DNA from: Flavobacterium psychrophilum
Lineage (GTDB): Bacteria; Bacteroidota; Bacteroidia; Flavobacteriales; Flavobacteriaceae
DNA length: 42,424 nt
Assembly (NCBI GenBank): GCA_945897545.1
Contig: CAMDGJ010000002.1
Span: forward strand, 1-42,424
Direction: 5' to 3'
Shown here: positions 7,919-16,384 of the stretch, one piece after another
Numbering within the stretch: position 1 is the stretch's first letter
Layout: every line of letters starts with the position of its first letter
Position numbers and translations under genes: made by a program
Notes under the pieces: model-generated
What the model saw: the letters and a program-made list of their open reading frames with translations, nothing else
Databases searched by the model: none
Told to the model about the DNA's origin: nothing

Positions 7919-8431
7919 GAAAAAAAGATCTACCATTACTTTGTGACCGATAATTTTAGTCAATTCTTTGAAAGCAAAAAATGGAATAAAGCAAGTGAAA
8001 ATAACTAATAATCGACCTATATGTTCATACGTTATAAGATGATTTATTATATAATCGGTCGCCCCTTGTAGTGTGTCTGTTTTGAAATAACCTCTTACGA
8101 ATTCCTCTACAGTATTAAATACTACCAAACATAAAGTGAAAAGAACGGTTTTATATAAAGTTACAATCGATAAATTAGCATTCAATGTTTTTTTACCAAT
8201 TTTGGTCATTCCAATTATTGAAACTACTTTTCCTAAAACAAAAGCATTAAAAAAAGCGGTGCCATATTGCTCAAAATCAATTTCGTATTCTGCTAAAATT
8301 AATCGTTTGTAGGTAACAAATATCCCAAAATAAAAACTCAAATACAAAACGTTAATCCAGTATTCGATGAATTCTTCTTTAAATTTTTCTTTAAAACTTT
8401 TCTTTTTTCCGTCGATTGCAATTGCACTCAT
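7895..8431 (-). CDS. Unknown integral membrane protein, possibly frameshifted at its 3' end
   Basis: A 178-residue protein I do not recognise. A basic N-terminus (KKKSFKEKFKEEF) is followed by about four hydrophobic helices and a basic tail. The open frame ends at 7895. In another frame on the same strand, coding-like sequence continues for about 46 codons to a stop at 7767 (SYYINEGKPKLPKRQPIGLK and onward). One extra base in the A7 run at 7920-7926 (a T run on this strand) would join the two without a stop, giving a protein of roughly 225 residues with a hydrophilic tail. So the given stop may reflect a real homopolymer frameshift or a sequencing error. It stands alone between a terminator and the broken PPK2 gene. 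Confidence 0.6.
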   Translation of the reverse strand: MSAIAIDGKKKSFKEKFKEEFIEYWINVLYLSFYFGIFVTYKRLILAEYEIDFEQYGTAFFNAFVLGKVVSIIGMTKIGKKTLNANLSIVTLYKTVLFTLCLVVFNTVEEFVRGYFKTDTLQGATDYIINHLITYEHIGRLLVIFTCFIPFFAFKELTKIIGHKVMVDLFFKKKSATI

Positions 8432-8594
8432 AGTTGAATAATTAAAGCTGTGAATATTTAATGAAAGTAAAAATATAAAATTTTGCTGAAGTAAAGAATT
8501 TTTTACTAAAATAATGAAACAATTACCGTCCCAATATTGAATTCATTTTATCATTCATTCAAGCCTTTAAAATGTTAAATAATTTTGAGATTAG

Positions 8595-8610
8595 TTTTGA
8601 TTAATCAAAA
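8595..8610. promoter_or_regulatory. 16-bp perfect palindrome, possible operator
   Basis: TTTTGATTAATCAAAA lies in the spacer between the divergent membrane protein and the PPK2 remnant. It has the size of a dimeric repressor site, but no T-tract and no clear promoter next to it. AT-rich palindromes also arise by chance, so support is weak. Confidence 0.2.
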
Positions 8611-8704
8611 GACACAAAACTTTCCATTTCAAACTTTGTAACATTATTTAAAATGCTTTTTGCTCTTAGTATTTTTTCGAACAGATAAAAAACCATTTCT
8701 AACT

Positions 8705-9068
8705 ATGTCAAAATCAAATACATTTAAACAAAAACCTCAGGTTTTAAGTACCATAAGCAAAAAAGAACTGATACATCATGCCGAAAATTTCTCCAACCAA
8801 TATTGCATTGGCAATGGCGCAAATTTTAAGTTAAATGATTTTGAAACTAAAGCCAGTTTTAAATTAGGTTCAGAAGAAAAATCTATGGTAAAAGAAACCT
8901 TGCAAATGGGTGTTGATGCATTAGCTGCGATGCAAGACATTTTGTATGCACAGGATAAATGGTCACTTCTGATTATTTTTCAGGCAATGGATACTGCAGG
9001 TAAAGATGGAGCAATAAAACATAGCCGAATTACAAACCGTAAAGAAAGCCTTGCTTGAAGAAAAATAA
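8705..9068 (+). pseudogene. PPK2-family polyphosphate kinase with internal deletion
   Basis: The N-terminal 107 or so residues, from the ATG at 8705, match PPK2 kinases, including LYAQDKWSLLIIFQAMDTAG and the Walker A lysine context GKDGAIKH. Directly after GAIKH the family pattern stops, and this frame ends at 9058 after an unrelated tail (SRITNRKESLA). In another frame from 9024 the sequence reads AELQTVKKALLEEK then TAA at 9066-9068, which looks like a normal PPK2 C-terminal helix. PPK2 proteins are about 270-300 residues. So roughly 150 codons, including Walker B and the lid, appear deleted, with a frame change at the junction near 9022-9024. The product would lack catalysis. A real PPK2 would use polyphosphate to phosphorylate nucleotides. 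Confidence 0.75.
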
Positions 9069-9083
9069 TCAGGTAATTACCTA

Positions 9084-9112
9084 TTGAAAACCCCAAAAGT
9101 TACCTAAATTTG
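9084..9112 (+). promoter_or_regulatory. Promoter for trhO
   Basis: TTG at 9084-9086, an 18-nt spacer and TAAATTTG at 9105-9112 match the flavobacterial consensus. The start codon is 49 bp downstream. Confidence 0.55.
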
Positions 9113-9161
9113 CATCGGATTTTTATAATCCAATTATTTTCTCAACTTAACTGTTTATAGC

Positions 9162-10517
9162 ATGCAACTGTACAACACCTTAAGCGCAGAGGAAAGAGCT
9201 TCTATGATTGACGATGCCGGAAAGCAACGTCTTACATTGTCTTTTTATGCTTATGCGCAAATTCAAAACCCAACTCAATTTCGTAATGAATTATTCTTAG
9301 CTTGGAATCCGCTCGAGGTTTTAGGAAGGATTTATGTTGCTAATGAAGGTATCAACGCCCAATTATCACTTCCGGCAGATCATTTCTACGAATTTAAAAA
9401 CACCATAGAAAAATACGGTTTTATGAAAGGCATTCGCCTGAACATTGCCGTAGAGCAAGACGATCATTCCTTTCTAAAATTGACTGTAAAAGTCCGCGAC
9501 AAAATCGTAGCCGATGGATTAGAAGACGAAACTTTCGATGTAACCAACATTGGAATCCACCTTAAAGCCAATGAATTCAACCAACTTGTCGAAGATCCAG
9601 ACACGATTGTGGTCGATATGCGAAATCATTACGAATCTGAAATTGGTCATTTTACCAATGCTATAAAACCTGATGTGGATACTTTTAGAGAATCATTGCC
9701 CATTATCGAAGATCAACTTTCAGCACACAAACAAGACAAAAAACTTTTGATGTATTGCACTGGCGGCATTCGTTGCGAAAAAGCCAGCGCTTATTTTAAA
9801 CACAAAGGTTTCGAAAATGTTTACCAACTCGAAGGCGGAATCATAGAATACACACGCCAAGTAAAAGCCGAAGGATTGGAAAGCAAATTCATTGGAAAAA
9901 ACTTTGTTTTCGATCATCGCTTGGGCGAAAGAATCACTGACGATATTGTTTCGCAATGTCATCAATGTGGCAAACCTTGCGACGTTCATACCAATTGCGC
10001 CAACGAAGGTTGTCATTTGCTTTTTATCCAATGCGAATCTTGTAAGCAAAAAATGGAAGGTTGCTGCTCCACTGAATGTGTGACTATAATCCATCTTCCA
10101 GAAGAAGAACAAAAAGCCATTCGAAGAGGAATCAAAAACGGAAATAAAATTTTCAAAAAAGGAAAATCTGAGGTGCTGACTTTCAAAAACAATATGGAAA
10201 GTCACCGTATTTTCATAGCAGAAGACGCAACAACAGTCGTAAAGAAAGAAGCAAAAATTAAGAAAATCTATATTGGAAAAGGAGTCCACTTCTATCCAAA
10301 ATCGAATATTGGACAATTTCTAATCGAGGAAAACGACATTAAAATTGGCGACACAATTCTAATAAAAGGTTCAACAACTGGAGAACAACAATTGATTATC
10401 GACGAAATGTTTGTTAACGAAATAGCTGCTGAAAAAGCAGTTGCTGCTGAAAATATTACGCTAAAATTACCGTTTAGAATTCGATTGTCCGACAAACTTT
10501 ATAAAATTACAGATTGA
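9162..10517 (+). CDS. trhO: tRNA uridine(34) hydroxylase TrhO with extra C-terminal domain
   Basis: A 451-residue rhodanese-family protein. TrhO (YceA) uses oxygen to hydroxylate U34 of certain tRNAs, giving ho5U. The N-terminal acylphosphatase-like domain spans about 25-120 (VANEGINAQLS). The rhodanese domain spans about 135-235 with catalytic Cys199 in MYCTGGIRC, and a Cys-rich zinc-type segment (CHQCGKPC...CESCKQ...CCSTEC) follows at about 265-308. E. coli TrhO ends near residue 350. Here another ~100 residues follow, with a beta-rich pattern (IYIGKGVHFYPKSN, GDTILIKGSTTGEQQLII, LPFRIRLSDKLYKI) resembling the small beta-barrel at the end of U32 proteins such as TrhP. The function of the core is well supported; the identity of the extra domain is inference. 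It is monocistronic with its own promoter. Confidence 0.9.
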   Translation: MQLYNTLSAEERASMIDDAGKQRLTLSFYAYAQIQNPTQFRNELFLAWNPLEVLGRIYVANEGINAQLSLPADHFYEFKNTIEKYGFMKGIRLNIAVEQDDHSFLKLTVKVRDKIVADGLEDETFDVTNIGIHLKANEFNQLVEDPDTIVVDMRNHYESEIGHFTNAIKPDVDTFRESLPIIEDQLSAHKQDKKLLMYCTGGIRCEKASAYFKHKGFENVYQLEGGIIEYTRQVKAEGLESKFIGKNFVFDHRLGERITDDIVSQCHQCGKPCDVHTNCANEGCHLLFIQCESCKQKMEGCCSTECVTIIHLPEEEQKAIRRGIKNGNKIFKKGKSEVLTFKNNMESHRIFIAEDATTVVKKEAKIKKIYIGKGVHFYPKSNIGQFLIEENDIKIGDTILIKGSTTGEQQLIIDEMFVNEIAAEKAVAAENITLKLPFRIRLSDKLYKITD

Positions 10518-10560
10518 GTTATAATGTAAATCAGTAAAAATTCATTTTTCCTATTTGAAA

Positions 10561-10580
10561 AAATCCGAAATCTAAAATCT
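10561..10580 (+). repeat. AAATCT-type repeat upstream of ricT
   Basis: AAATCCGAAATCTAAAATCT repeats the same words seen before the bacilliredoxin and hemJ start codons. It may lie in the ricT leader. Confidence 0.3.
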
Positions 10581-10648
10581 TTGCTATCTTTACCCATTAA
10601 ACATTTATGAACTTAAATTGCGCGAGTCGCAATACTACATATAAAATT

Positions 10649-11914
10649 ATGGCATGTACAAGTTGTTCAACTTCTGATGGTGGCGCACCAAAGGGTTGCA
10701 AAAATAATGGGACTTGCGGCACCGATAGCTGCAACAAATTAACGGTTTTTGACTGGCTTTCGAATATGAGTTTACCTAATGGTGAAGCTCCTTTTGACTG
10801 TGTCGAAGTGCGTTTTAAAAATGGTCGAAAAGAATTTTATCGCAATACTGAGAAACTGACTTTAAGCATGGGCGATATTGTAGCTGCCGAAGCTTCTCCG
10901 GGACACGACATAGGAATTGTAACTTTGACAGGTGAATTGGTTCGCATCCAAATGAAGAAAAAAGGGGTGAATCATACCAGCGCTGATGTAGCTAAAGTGT
11001 ATAGAAAAGCGTCTCAAAGAGACATCGATATATGGTCTACGGCTCGAGATAAAGAAGAACCTATGAAGGTTCGAGCTAGAGAATTAGCCATTGCCCATAA
11101 ACTCGAAATGAAAATTTCAGATATTGAATTTCAAGGAGATGGCTCGAAAGCAACCTTTTATTATACGGCAAATGACCGGATTGATTTTAGGCTTTTAATC
11201 AAAGATTTTGCAAAAGAGTTTAGCTCCAGAATCGAGATGAAACAAGTAGGCCTTCGCCAAGAAGCAGCACGTTTGGGTGGAATTGGATCTTGCGGAAGAG
11301 AATTATGTTGCTCTACATGGCTTACCGATTTTAGAAGTGTAAACACCTCGGCGGCTCGATACCAACAATTGTCCTTAAACCCACAAAAATTAGCGGGTCA
11401 ATGCGGAAAATTAAAATGTTGCTTGAATTATGAACTCGACACTTATATGGATGCCTTAAAAGGATTTCCAAGTTTTGAAACCAAACTAGTAACAGAGAAA
11501 GGAGATGCTATTTGCCAAAAACAGGACATTTTTAAAGGAATGATGTGGTTTGCTTATACCAATGATTTTGCCAATTGGCATATGCTGAAAATTGAGCAAG
11601 TCAACGAAATCATTGCCGAAAACAAACTCAAAAACAAAGTGGCTTCACTCGAGGATTTTGCAATTGAAGTTGTTCAAGAACCAGAAAAACACTTTAACAA
11701 CGCGATGGGTCAAGAAAGTTTAACCCGTTTTGACCAACCTAAGAAAAAGAAAAAACCTAATAAAAAAAGGAAACCAGGCGGAGAAAATGTAATTGTTGCT
11801 AATAATAATTCCAGCAAGCAAAATAATAATTCAAAACCTAATGCGACTGAAGTAATAAAACCGGCAATACCAAGAAAACCCATAATTATTACTAAAAATG
11901 AGAATAAAGAATAG
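10649..11914 (+). CDS. ricT: RicT-like PSP1-domain protein
   Basis: A 421-residue protein from the preferred start MACTSC at 10649; an upstream in-frame ATG at 10607 adds 14 residues without family support. The N-terminus is Cys-rich (Cys3, 6, 17, 23, 28). The PSP1 domain spans about 45-275, with GDIVAAEASPGHDIGIV, EFQGDGSKATFYYTA and the conserved GGIGSCGRELCCS and AGQCGKLKCCLNYE clusters. In Bacillus, RicT with RicA and RicF forms a complex carrying iron-sulfur clusters that affects RNA processing by RNase Y; PSP1 proteins elsewhere are less understood. The C-terminal ~60 residues are a Lys/Asn-rich, probably disordered tail. The tail overlaps gldH by 17 bp, so the two are translationally coupled, followed by a PBP1A gene. 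Confidence 0.88.
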   Translation: MACTSCSTSDGGAPKGCKNNGTCGTDSCNKLTVFDWLSNMSLPNGEAPFDCVEVRFKNGRKEFYRNTEKLTLSMGDIVAAEASPGHDIGIVTLTGELVRIQMKKKGVNHTSADVAKVYRKASQRDIDIWSTARDKEEPMKVRARELAIAHKLEMKISDIEFQGDGSKATFYYTANDRIDFRLLIKDFAKEFSSRIEMKQVGLRQEAARLGGIGSCGRELCCSTWLTDFRSVNTSAARYQQLSLNPQKLAGQCGKLKCCLNYELDTYMDALKGFPSFETKLVTEKGDAICQKQDIFKGMMWFAYTNDFANWHMLKIEQVNEIIAENKLKNKVASLEDFAIEVVQEPEKHFNNAMGQESLTRFDQPKKKKKPNKKRKPGGENVIVANNNSSKQNNNSKPNATEVIKPAIPRKPIIITKNENKE

Positions 11915-12371
11915 TGTATTGCTGCTTTTAGTCGTGATAGTTTTTTTTTCATGTGACAAAAAAAGGGTTTTTGACGAATATAAATCCGTGGGAAATGCAT
12001 GGGATAAAGACAGTATTGTAACCTTTAATTTACCTGAATTAGATTCTACGAAACGGTATGATTTATTTGTAAATTTAAGAGCAAATAACAACTACCCCTT
12101 CAACAATCTTTTTTTAATTGTTTCACTAGAATTGCCCAATGGTTTTACAAAAGTGGACACTTTGGAATATCAAATGGCAAATCCAGACGGAGCACTTTTA
12201 GGAGATGGTTTTTCAGACATCAAGGAAAGCAAACTTTTTTATAAAGAAAAAGTGAAATTTAGAGGAAAATATAAAGTTCACATCAAACAAGCGGTTCGAG
12301 AAAACGGAAAAGTTCCTGGAGTAAAAGCTTTAGAAGGAATTACCGAAGTAGGATTTAGAATAGAAAAATAG
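11898..12371 (+). CDS. gldH: Gliding motility lipoprotein GldH
   Basis: A 157-residue lipoprotein. The signal peptide is residues 1-18, with lipid-modified Cys19 after VVIVFFS. The mature domain is beta-rich (YDLFVNLRANNNYPFNNLFL, GITEVGFRIEK) and matches the GldH family. In Flavobacterium johnsoniae GldH is required for gliding and is grouped with the Gld lipoproteins that support the gliding and type IX secretion apparatus. The start lies inside the 3' end of ricT, and the PBP1A gene begins 14 bp after its stop. This is the ricT-gldH-pbp operon expected in flavobacteria. It is the strongest single pointer to a flavobacterial host. Confidence 0.92.
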   Translation: MRIKNSVLLLLVVIVFFSCDKKRVFDEYKSVGNAWDKDSIVTFNLPELDSTKRYDLFVNLRANNNYPFNNLFLIVSLELPNGFTKVDTLEYQMANPDGALLGDGFSDIKESKLFYKEKVKFRGKYKVHIKQAVRENGKVPGVKALEGITEVGFRIEK

Positions 12372-12385
12372 ATTAAGAACGTATT

Positions 12386-14698
12386 ATGGCGGCTAAAAAA
12401 AACAATATTCAAACAAAAGATAGCGATAAAGACATCAGATATTATAAAAAGAAATTTTGGAAAATTTTCTTTTATAGTTTGGGAGGTGTAATGGTATTTT
12501 TCTTATTTGCCTCTTGGGGACTTTTTGGTTCTATGCCTTCTTTCGAAGATTTAGAAAATCCAGATTCCAATTTAGCGACCGAAATCATCTCATCTGACGG
12601 AGAAATACTAGGAAAATATTTCGAAAAAAATAGGTCTCAATTAAAATATTCCGATTTACCAAAAAACCTTGTACAAGCGCTAGTGGCTACTGAAGACGAG
12701 CGTTTTTACGAACACTCTGGAATTGACGGAAGAGGAACATTGAGAGCTATTGCAAGTGTAGGAACAAGTGGTGGAGCAAGTACGTTAACGCAACAATTGG
12801 CCAAACAACTATTCCACGGTGAAGGTTCTAAATTTTTACCTTTTAGAATCGTTCAAAAAATCAAGGAATGGATTATAGCTATTCGATTGGAAAGACAATA
12901 CACTAAAAATGAAATCATTGCGATGTATTGTAATGTTTATGATTTTGGTAATAATTCCGTTGGTGTAAGCTCTGCAGCTAAAACTTATTTCTCAAAAGAA
13001 CCAAAAGATTTGACTGTAGATGAATCCGCCATATTAGTTGGAATGTTCAAAAACTCTGGCTTGTATAATCCTGTAAGAAATCCTCAAGGAGTAAAAAACC
13101 GCAGAAATGTGGTGCTTTCACAAATGGAAAAAGAAAATCTTATTACGAAATCTCAAAAAGAAAAATTACAACAGTTACCCATAAAGTTAGATTTCAAATT
13201 AGAAAGCCATAAAGGAGGAACCGCTACATATTTCCGCGAATATTTGCGTGATTATATGAAAAAATGGATGGAAGAAAATAAAAAAGCCGATGGGTCTGAT
13301 TACAACATCTATAAAGACGGCTTGAAAATTTACACCACCATCGATTCCAGAATGCAATTACACGCAGAAGAAGCCGTTGAAAAACATATGGCAAACCTGC
13401 AGGAACAGTTTTTTATCGAGGCTAAAACGAATAAAAATGCTCCTTTTGTAAACATTTCTAATAAAGAAACGCAACGCATCTTGAAACAAGCAATGAAATC
13501 ATCCTATCGATGGACTTTGCTTGAAGAACAAGACAAAAGCGAAGAAGAGATTGTAGCGTCTTTTAGTCAAAAAGTAAAAATGACTGTCTTCACTTGGAAA
13601 GGCGAAAGAGACACCATAATGACGCCATTGGATTCCATTAGGTATTACAAACATTTCCTGCAATCCGGTTTGATGGCAATGGAACCGCAAACAGGAAGCA
13701 TAAAAGCTTGGGTTGGAGGCATCAATTATAAATATTTTCAATACGATCACGTCGGTCAAGGTGCAAGACAAGTAGGTTCGACATTCAAACCGTTTGTTTA
13801 TGCAACCGCAATCGAACAACTAGGAATGTCTCCCTGCGATACCATTGTTGACGGATCATTTATGATTCGCAAAGGGCGTCATAACGTAACCGAAGATTGG
13901 GAACCACGAAATTCTGACAATCGATACCGTGGAATGGTAACATTAAAGCAAGGCTTAGCCAATTCCATCAATACCATTTCGGCAAAATTAATTGACAAAA
14001 CAGGTCCAGAAGCCGTAGTCGAATTAACACACAAATTAGGTGTAAAATCCGAGATTCCTGCGCAACCTTCCATAGCATTAGGAGCTGTTGACATAACTGT
14101 AGAAGATATGGTAGCCGCTTACGGAACTTTTGCCAACCAAGGTGTCTATGTAAAACCACAATTCATCACTCGAATAGAAGATAAAAGTGGCGTCGTGATT
14201 TACGAACCCATTCCAGAATCGCACGATGTTCTTAATAAAGACATTGCGTTTGCTGTTATCAAATTGCTCGAAGGTGTGACTGAAGGTGGTTCTGGAGCTA
14301 GACTACGAACATCAGGCGGTGGAAGCGGCGACAACCGCTGGACAGGCTATCCATATATGTTTACCAATCCAATAGCTGGTAAAACTGGAACAACCCAGAA
14401 CCAGTCTGATGGTTGGTTTATGGGGATGGTTCCAAATCTGGTAACCGGAGTTTGGGTAGGTTGCGAAGACCGTTCCGCACGATTCAAAAGTTTGACTTAC
14501 GGTCAAGGAGCAACTGCCGCTTTGCCGGTTTGGGCTTATTTTATGAAACTTTGTTATGCTGATCAAAATCTTAAAGTCTCGAAAGAAGGTTTTGACAGAC
14601 CCCAAAATCTTTCTATAAAGGTAGATTGTTACACTCGTCCGGCAGTCGTAAAAGACTCCACCGCAGTAGAACAAGATACCGAAGAATTCGAATTGTAA
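12386..14698 (+). CDS. Penicillin-binding protein 1A, bifunctional transglycosylase/transpeptidase
   Basis: A 770-residue class A PBP anchored by one N-terminal membrane helix (about residues 27-50). The GT51 glycosyltransferase domain spans about 60-235, with catalytic Glu103 in ATEDERFYEHSG and the GGASTLTQQLAKQLF and RLERQYTKNEIIAMY motifs. The transpeptidase domain spans about 430-730, with STFK (nucleophile Ser465, Lys468), a SIN motif in GLANSINTISAKL, and KTG starting at Lys666. It polymerises lipid II and cross-links peptidoglycan in the periplasm. Length is typical for Bacteroidota. It is the third gene of the ricT-gldH operon. Its stop codon is followed 12 bp later by the composite hairpin element at 14710. 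Confidence 0.95.
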   Translation: MAAKKNNIQTKDSDKDIRYYKKKFWKIFFYSLGGVMVFFLFASWGLFGSMPSFEDLENPDSNLATEIISSDGEILGKYFEKNRSQLKYSDLPKNLVQALVATEDERFYEHSGIDGRGTLRAIASVGTSGGASTLTQQLAKQLFHGEGSKFLPFRIVQKIKEWIIAIRLERQYTKNEIIAMYCNVYDFGNNSVGVSSAAKTYFSKEPKDLTVDESAILVGMFKNSGLYNPVRNPQGVKNRRNVVLSQMEKENLITKSQKEKLQQLPIKLDFKLESHKGGTATYFREYLRDYMKKWMEENKKADGSDYNIYKDGLKIYTTIDSRMQLHAEEAVEKHMANLQEQFFIEAKTNKNAPFVNISNKETQRILKQAMKSSYRWTLLEEQDKSEEEIVASFSQKVKMTVFTWKGERDTIMTPLDSIRYYKHFLQSGLMAMEPQTGSIKAWVGGINYKYFQYDHVGQGARQVGSTFKPFVYATAIEQLGMSPCDTIVDGSFMIRKGRHNVTEDWEPRNSDNRYRGMVTLKQGLANSINTISAKLIDKTGPEAVVELTHKLGVKSEIPAQPSIALGAVDITVEDMVAAYGTFANQGVYVKPQFITRIEDKSGVVIYEPIPESHDVLNKDIAFAVIKLLEGVTEGGSGARLRTSGGGSGDNRWTGYPYMFTNPIAGKTGTTQNQSDGWFMGMVPNLVTGVWVGCEDRSARFKSLTYGQGATAALPVWAYFMKLCYADQNLKVSKEGFDRPQNLSIKVDCYTRPAVVKDSTAVEQDTEEFEL

Positions 14699-14709
14699 TT
14701 TTTTTATTT

Positions 14710-14804
14710 GGAGCCCTGCCGGCAGGCAGGTATTTCCTGCTATTCGTTTCAATCTTATGTGCCGAACACCGGCACATAAGGATTTACACTTCTATCAGGG
14801 CTAG
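14710..14804 (+). repeat. Composite variable-hairpin intergenic element, copy A
   Basis: The element starts GGAGCCCTG and ends CAGGGCTA, which form an outer inverted repeat. Inside are a 12-bp palindrome CCTGCCGGCAGG, the constant words TTTCCTGCT and CAATCTT, an 11-bp-arm hairpin CTTATGTGCCG-AACAC-CGGCACATAAG, and then GGATTT and CTTC. Copy B at 22057-22162 has the same constant words but a different hairpin. Both copies lie just after a stop codon in sense orientation, so it may act as a 3'-UTR or terminator structure. Confidence 0.7.
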
Positions 14805-14900
14805 GGCATTTGCCTACAAAATAAACAATCCTGAAATTACAATACTTTGAAAACTTAATATCCTTAATTTCTTAATGGTTTAAAAAATCATTTTATAATT

Positions 14901-15602
14901 ATGATCAACAAGAAAGTAAACAACGTTCAAGAAGCACTCAAAGGAATCGAAAACGGAATGACACTAATGCTGGGCGGTTTCGGATTGTGTGGCATTCCCG
15001 AAAACTCTATTGCAGAACTCGTAAAAAAAGAAACCAACAATCTTACCTGTATTTCTAACAATGCCGGAGTCGATGATTTTGGCCTAGGATTGCTTTTACA
15101 AAAACACCAAATCAAAAAAATGATTTCTTCTTATGTGGGAGAAAATGCCGAATTCGAACGCCAAATGCTTTCCGGTGAACTCGAAGTAGAACTCATTCCA
15201 CAAGGAACTTTAGCCGAACGTTGCCGTGCTGCCCAAACTGGAATTCCTGCTTTTTTCACACCAGCAGGTTTCGGCACCGAAGTCGCTATTGGCAAAGAAA
15301 CCCGCGAATTCAACGGAAAAATGCACGTTATGGAACTCGCTTTCAAAGCTGATTTTTCCATTGTAAAAGCTTGGAAAGGCGACACGGCAGGAAACCTCAT
15401 CTTCAAAGGAACCGCCCGAAATTTCAATCCTTGTATGGCTGGTGCCGCAAAAATCACCATCGCCGAAGTCGAAGAATTAGTCGAGGCCGGAACACTCGAC
15501 CCCAACCAAATCCACACTCCCGGAATCTTCGTACAACGCATCTTTCAAGGGGAGAAATACGAGAAAAGGATTGAGCAACGTACCACCAGAAAAAGAAACT
15601 AA
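14901..15602 (+). CDS. scoA: 3-oxoacid CoA-transferase subunit A
   Basis: A 233-residue alpha subunit of the CoA-transferase family [17 protein letters not shown] near the N-terminus is the CoA-binding signature, and the later core includes [29 protein letters not shown] and [16 protein letters not shown]. With subunit B it moves CoA from succinyl-CoA to acetoacetate or a related 3-oxoacid, feeding ketone-type substrates into central metabolism. The start is well placed after an AT-rich leader. Subunit B begins 2 bp after its stop, so the two are one operon. Confidence 0.93.
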   Translation: MINKKVNNVQEALKGIENGMTLMLGGFGLCGIPENSIAELVKKETNNLTCISNNAGVDDFGLGLLLQKHQIKKMISSYVGENAEFERQMLSGELEVELIPQGTLAERCRAAQTGIPAFFTPAGFGTEVAIGKETREFNGKMHVMELAFKADFSIVKAWKGDTAGNLIFKGTARNFNPCMAGAAKITIAEVEELVEAGTLDPNQIHTPGIFVQRIFQGEKYEKRIEQRTTRKRN

Positions 15603-15604
15603 TT

Positions 15605-16264
15605 ATGGCACTTGGAAAAGAAGACATCGCCAAACGAATCGCCCAAGAAGTTAAAGACAAATACTTTGTAAACCTCGGTATTGGTATTCCAACTTTAGTG
15701 GCAAACTATATCCCAAATGGAATTGACGTGGAATTTCAAAGTGAAAACGGCGTTCTCGGCATGGGGCCTTTCCCTTTCGAGGGTGAGGAAGACGCTGATT
15801 TAATCAATGCCGGAAAACAAACTATAACCACTTTAAAAGGCGCTTCTTTCTTTGACTCAGCTATGAGTTTTGGAATGATTCGTGGGCAACACGTCGATTT
15901 GACGATTCTTGGTGCCATGGAAGTTGCCGAAAACGGCGATATTGCCAATTGGAAAATCCCTGGAAAAATGGTTAAAGGAATGGGCGGTGCTATGGATTTA
16001 GTCGCTTCAGCCGAAAATATAATCGTGGCCATGATGCACGTAAACAAGGCTGGAGAAAGTAAAATCCTCAAAAAATGTACTTTACCCTTAACGGGCGTTG
16101 GCTGCGTGAAAAAAGTCGTAACTGAGTTGGCTGTTCTGGAAATTACTCCAAAAGGTTTTAAGCTCTTAGAACGCGCTCCAGGCGTTTCCGTTGAACACAT
16201 CATCGCCTCCACCGAAGCCACTTTAATTATCGAAGGAGAAATTCCAGAAATGGTGATTGATTAA
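15605..16264 (+). CDS. scoB: 3-oxoacid CoA-transferase subunit B
   Basis: A 219-residue beta subunit. The catalytic Glu lies in the conserved QSENGVLGMGP segment (about residues 50-60), and GIGIPTLVANYIP precedes it. GGAMDLVASAENIIVAMMH and LPLTGVGCVKKVVTELAVLE are further family landmarks. It partners the subunit A gene 2 bp upstream. Downstream the gene faces a fumarase on the other strand across a strong hairpin, so transcription probably ends there. Confidence 0.93.
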   Translation: MALGKEDIAKRIAQEVKDKYFVNLGIGIPTLVANYIPNGIDVEFQSENGVLGMGPFPFEGEEDADLINAGKQTITTLKGASFFDSAMSFGMIRGQHVDLTILGAMEVAENGDIANWKIPGKMVKGMGGAMDLVASAENIIVAMMHVNKAGESKILKKCTLPLTGVGCVKKVVTELAVLEITPKGFKLLERAPGVSVEHIIASTEATLIIEGEIPEMVID

Positions 16265-16271
16265 AAAATTA

Positions 16272-16330
16272 ACCGCAAATTCGCAAATTATAAATCTTAA
16301 ATAATTTGAAATAATTTGCGAATTTGCGGT
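16272..16330. terminator. 19-bp perfect inverted repeat between convergent genes
   Basis: ACCGCAAATTCGCAAATTA (16272-16290) is exactly complementary to 16312-16330, with a 21-nt loop. It sits between scoB and the fumarase gene, which end towards each other, and is a good candidate bidirectional terminator. The arms are made of the GCAAA-type words found in other spacers here, and such words continue to 16380. Confidence 0.65.
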
Positions 16331-16384
16331 AATAAAAAAACGGTGCGAACTTTGCGTTTTTGTTTGCGTCTTTGCAGTTAAACT

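Noticed and set aside
9720..10316. 198-codon minus-strand frame opposite trhO
   Set aside because: It is the shadow of trhO, which has clear domain signatures; the minus frame is Phe/Cys-rich without any motif.
14312..14752. 146-codon minus-strand frame opposite the PBP1A 3' end
   Set aside because: Runs through the hairpin element and antisense to the transpeptidase domain; no coding evidence.
15131..15541. 136-codon minus-strand frame opposite scoA
   Set aside because: Shadow frame of scoA; no ribosome-binding region or family match.
15736..16221. 161-codon minus-strand frame opposite scoB
   Set aside because: Shadow frame; scoB has the catalytic Glu motif and pairs with scoA.
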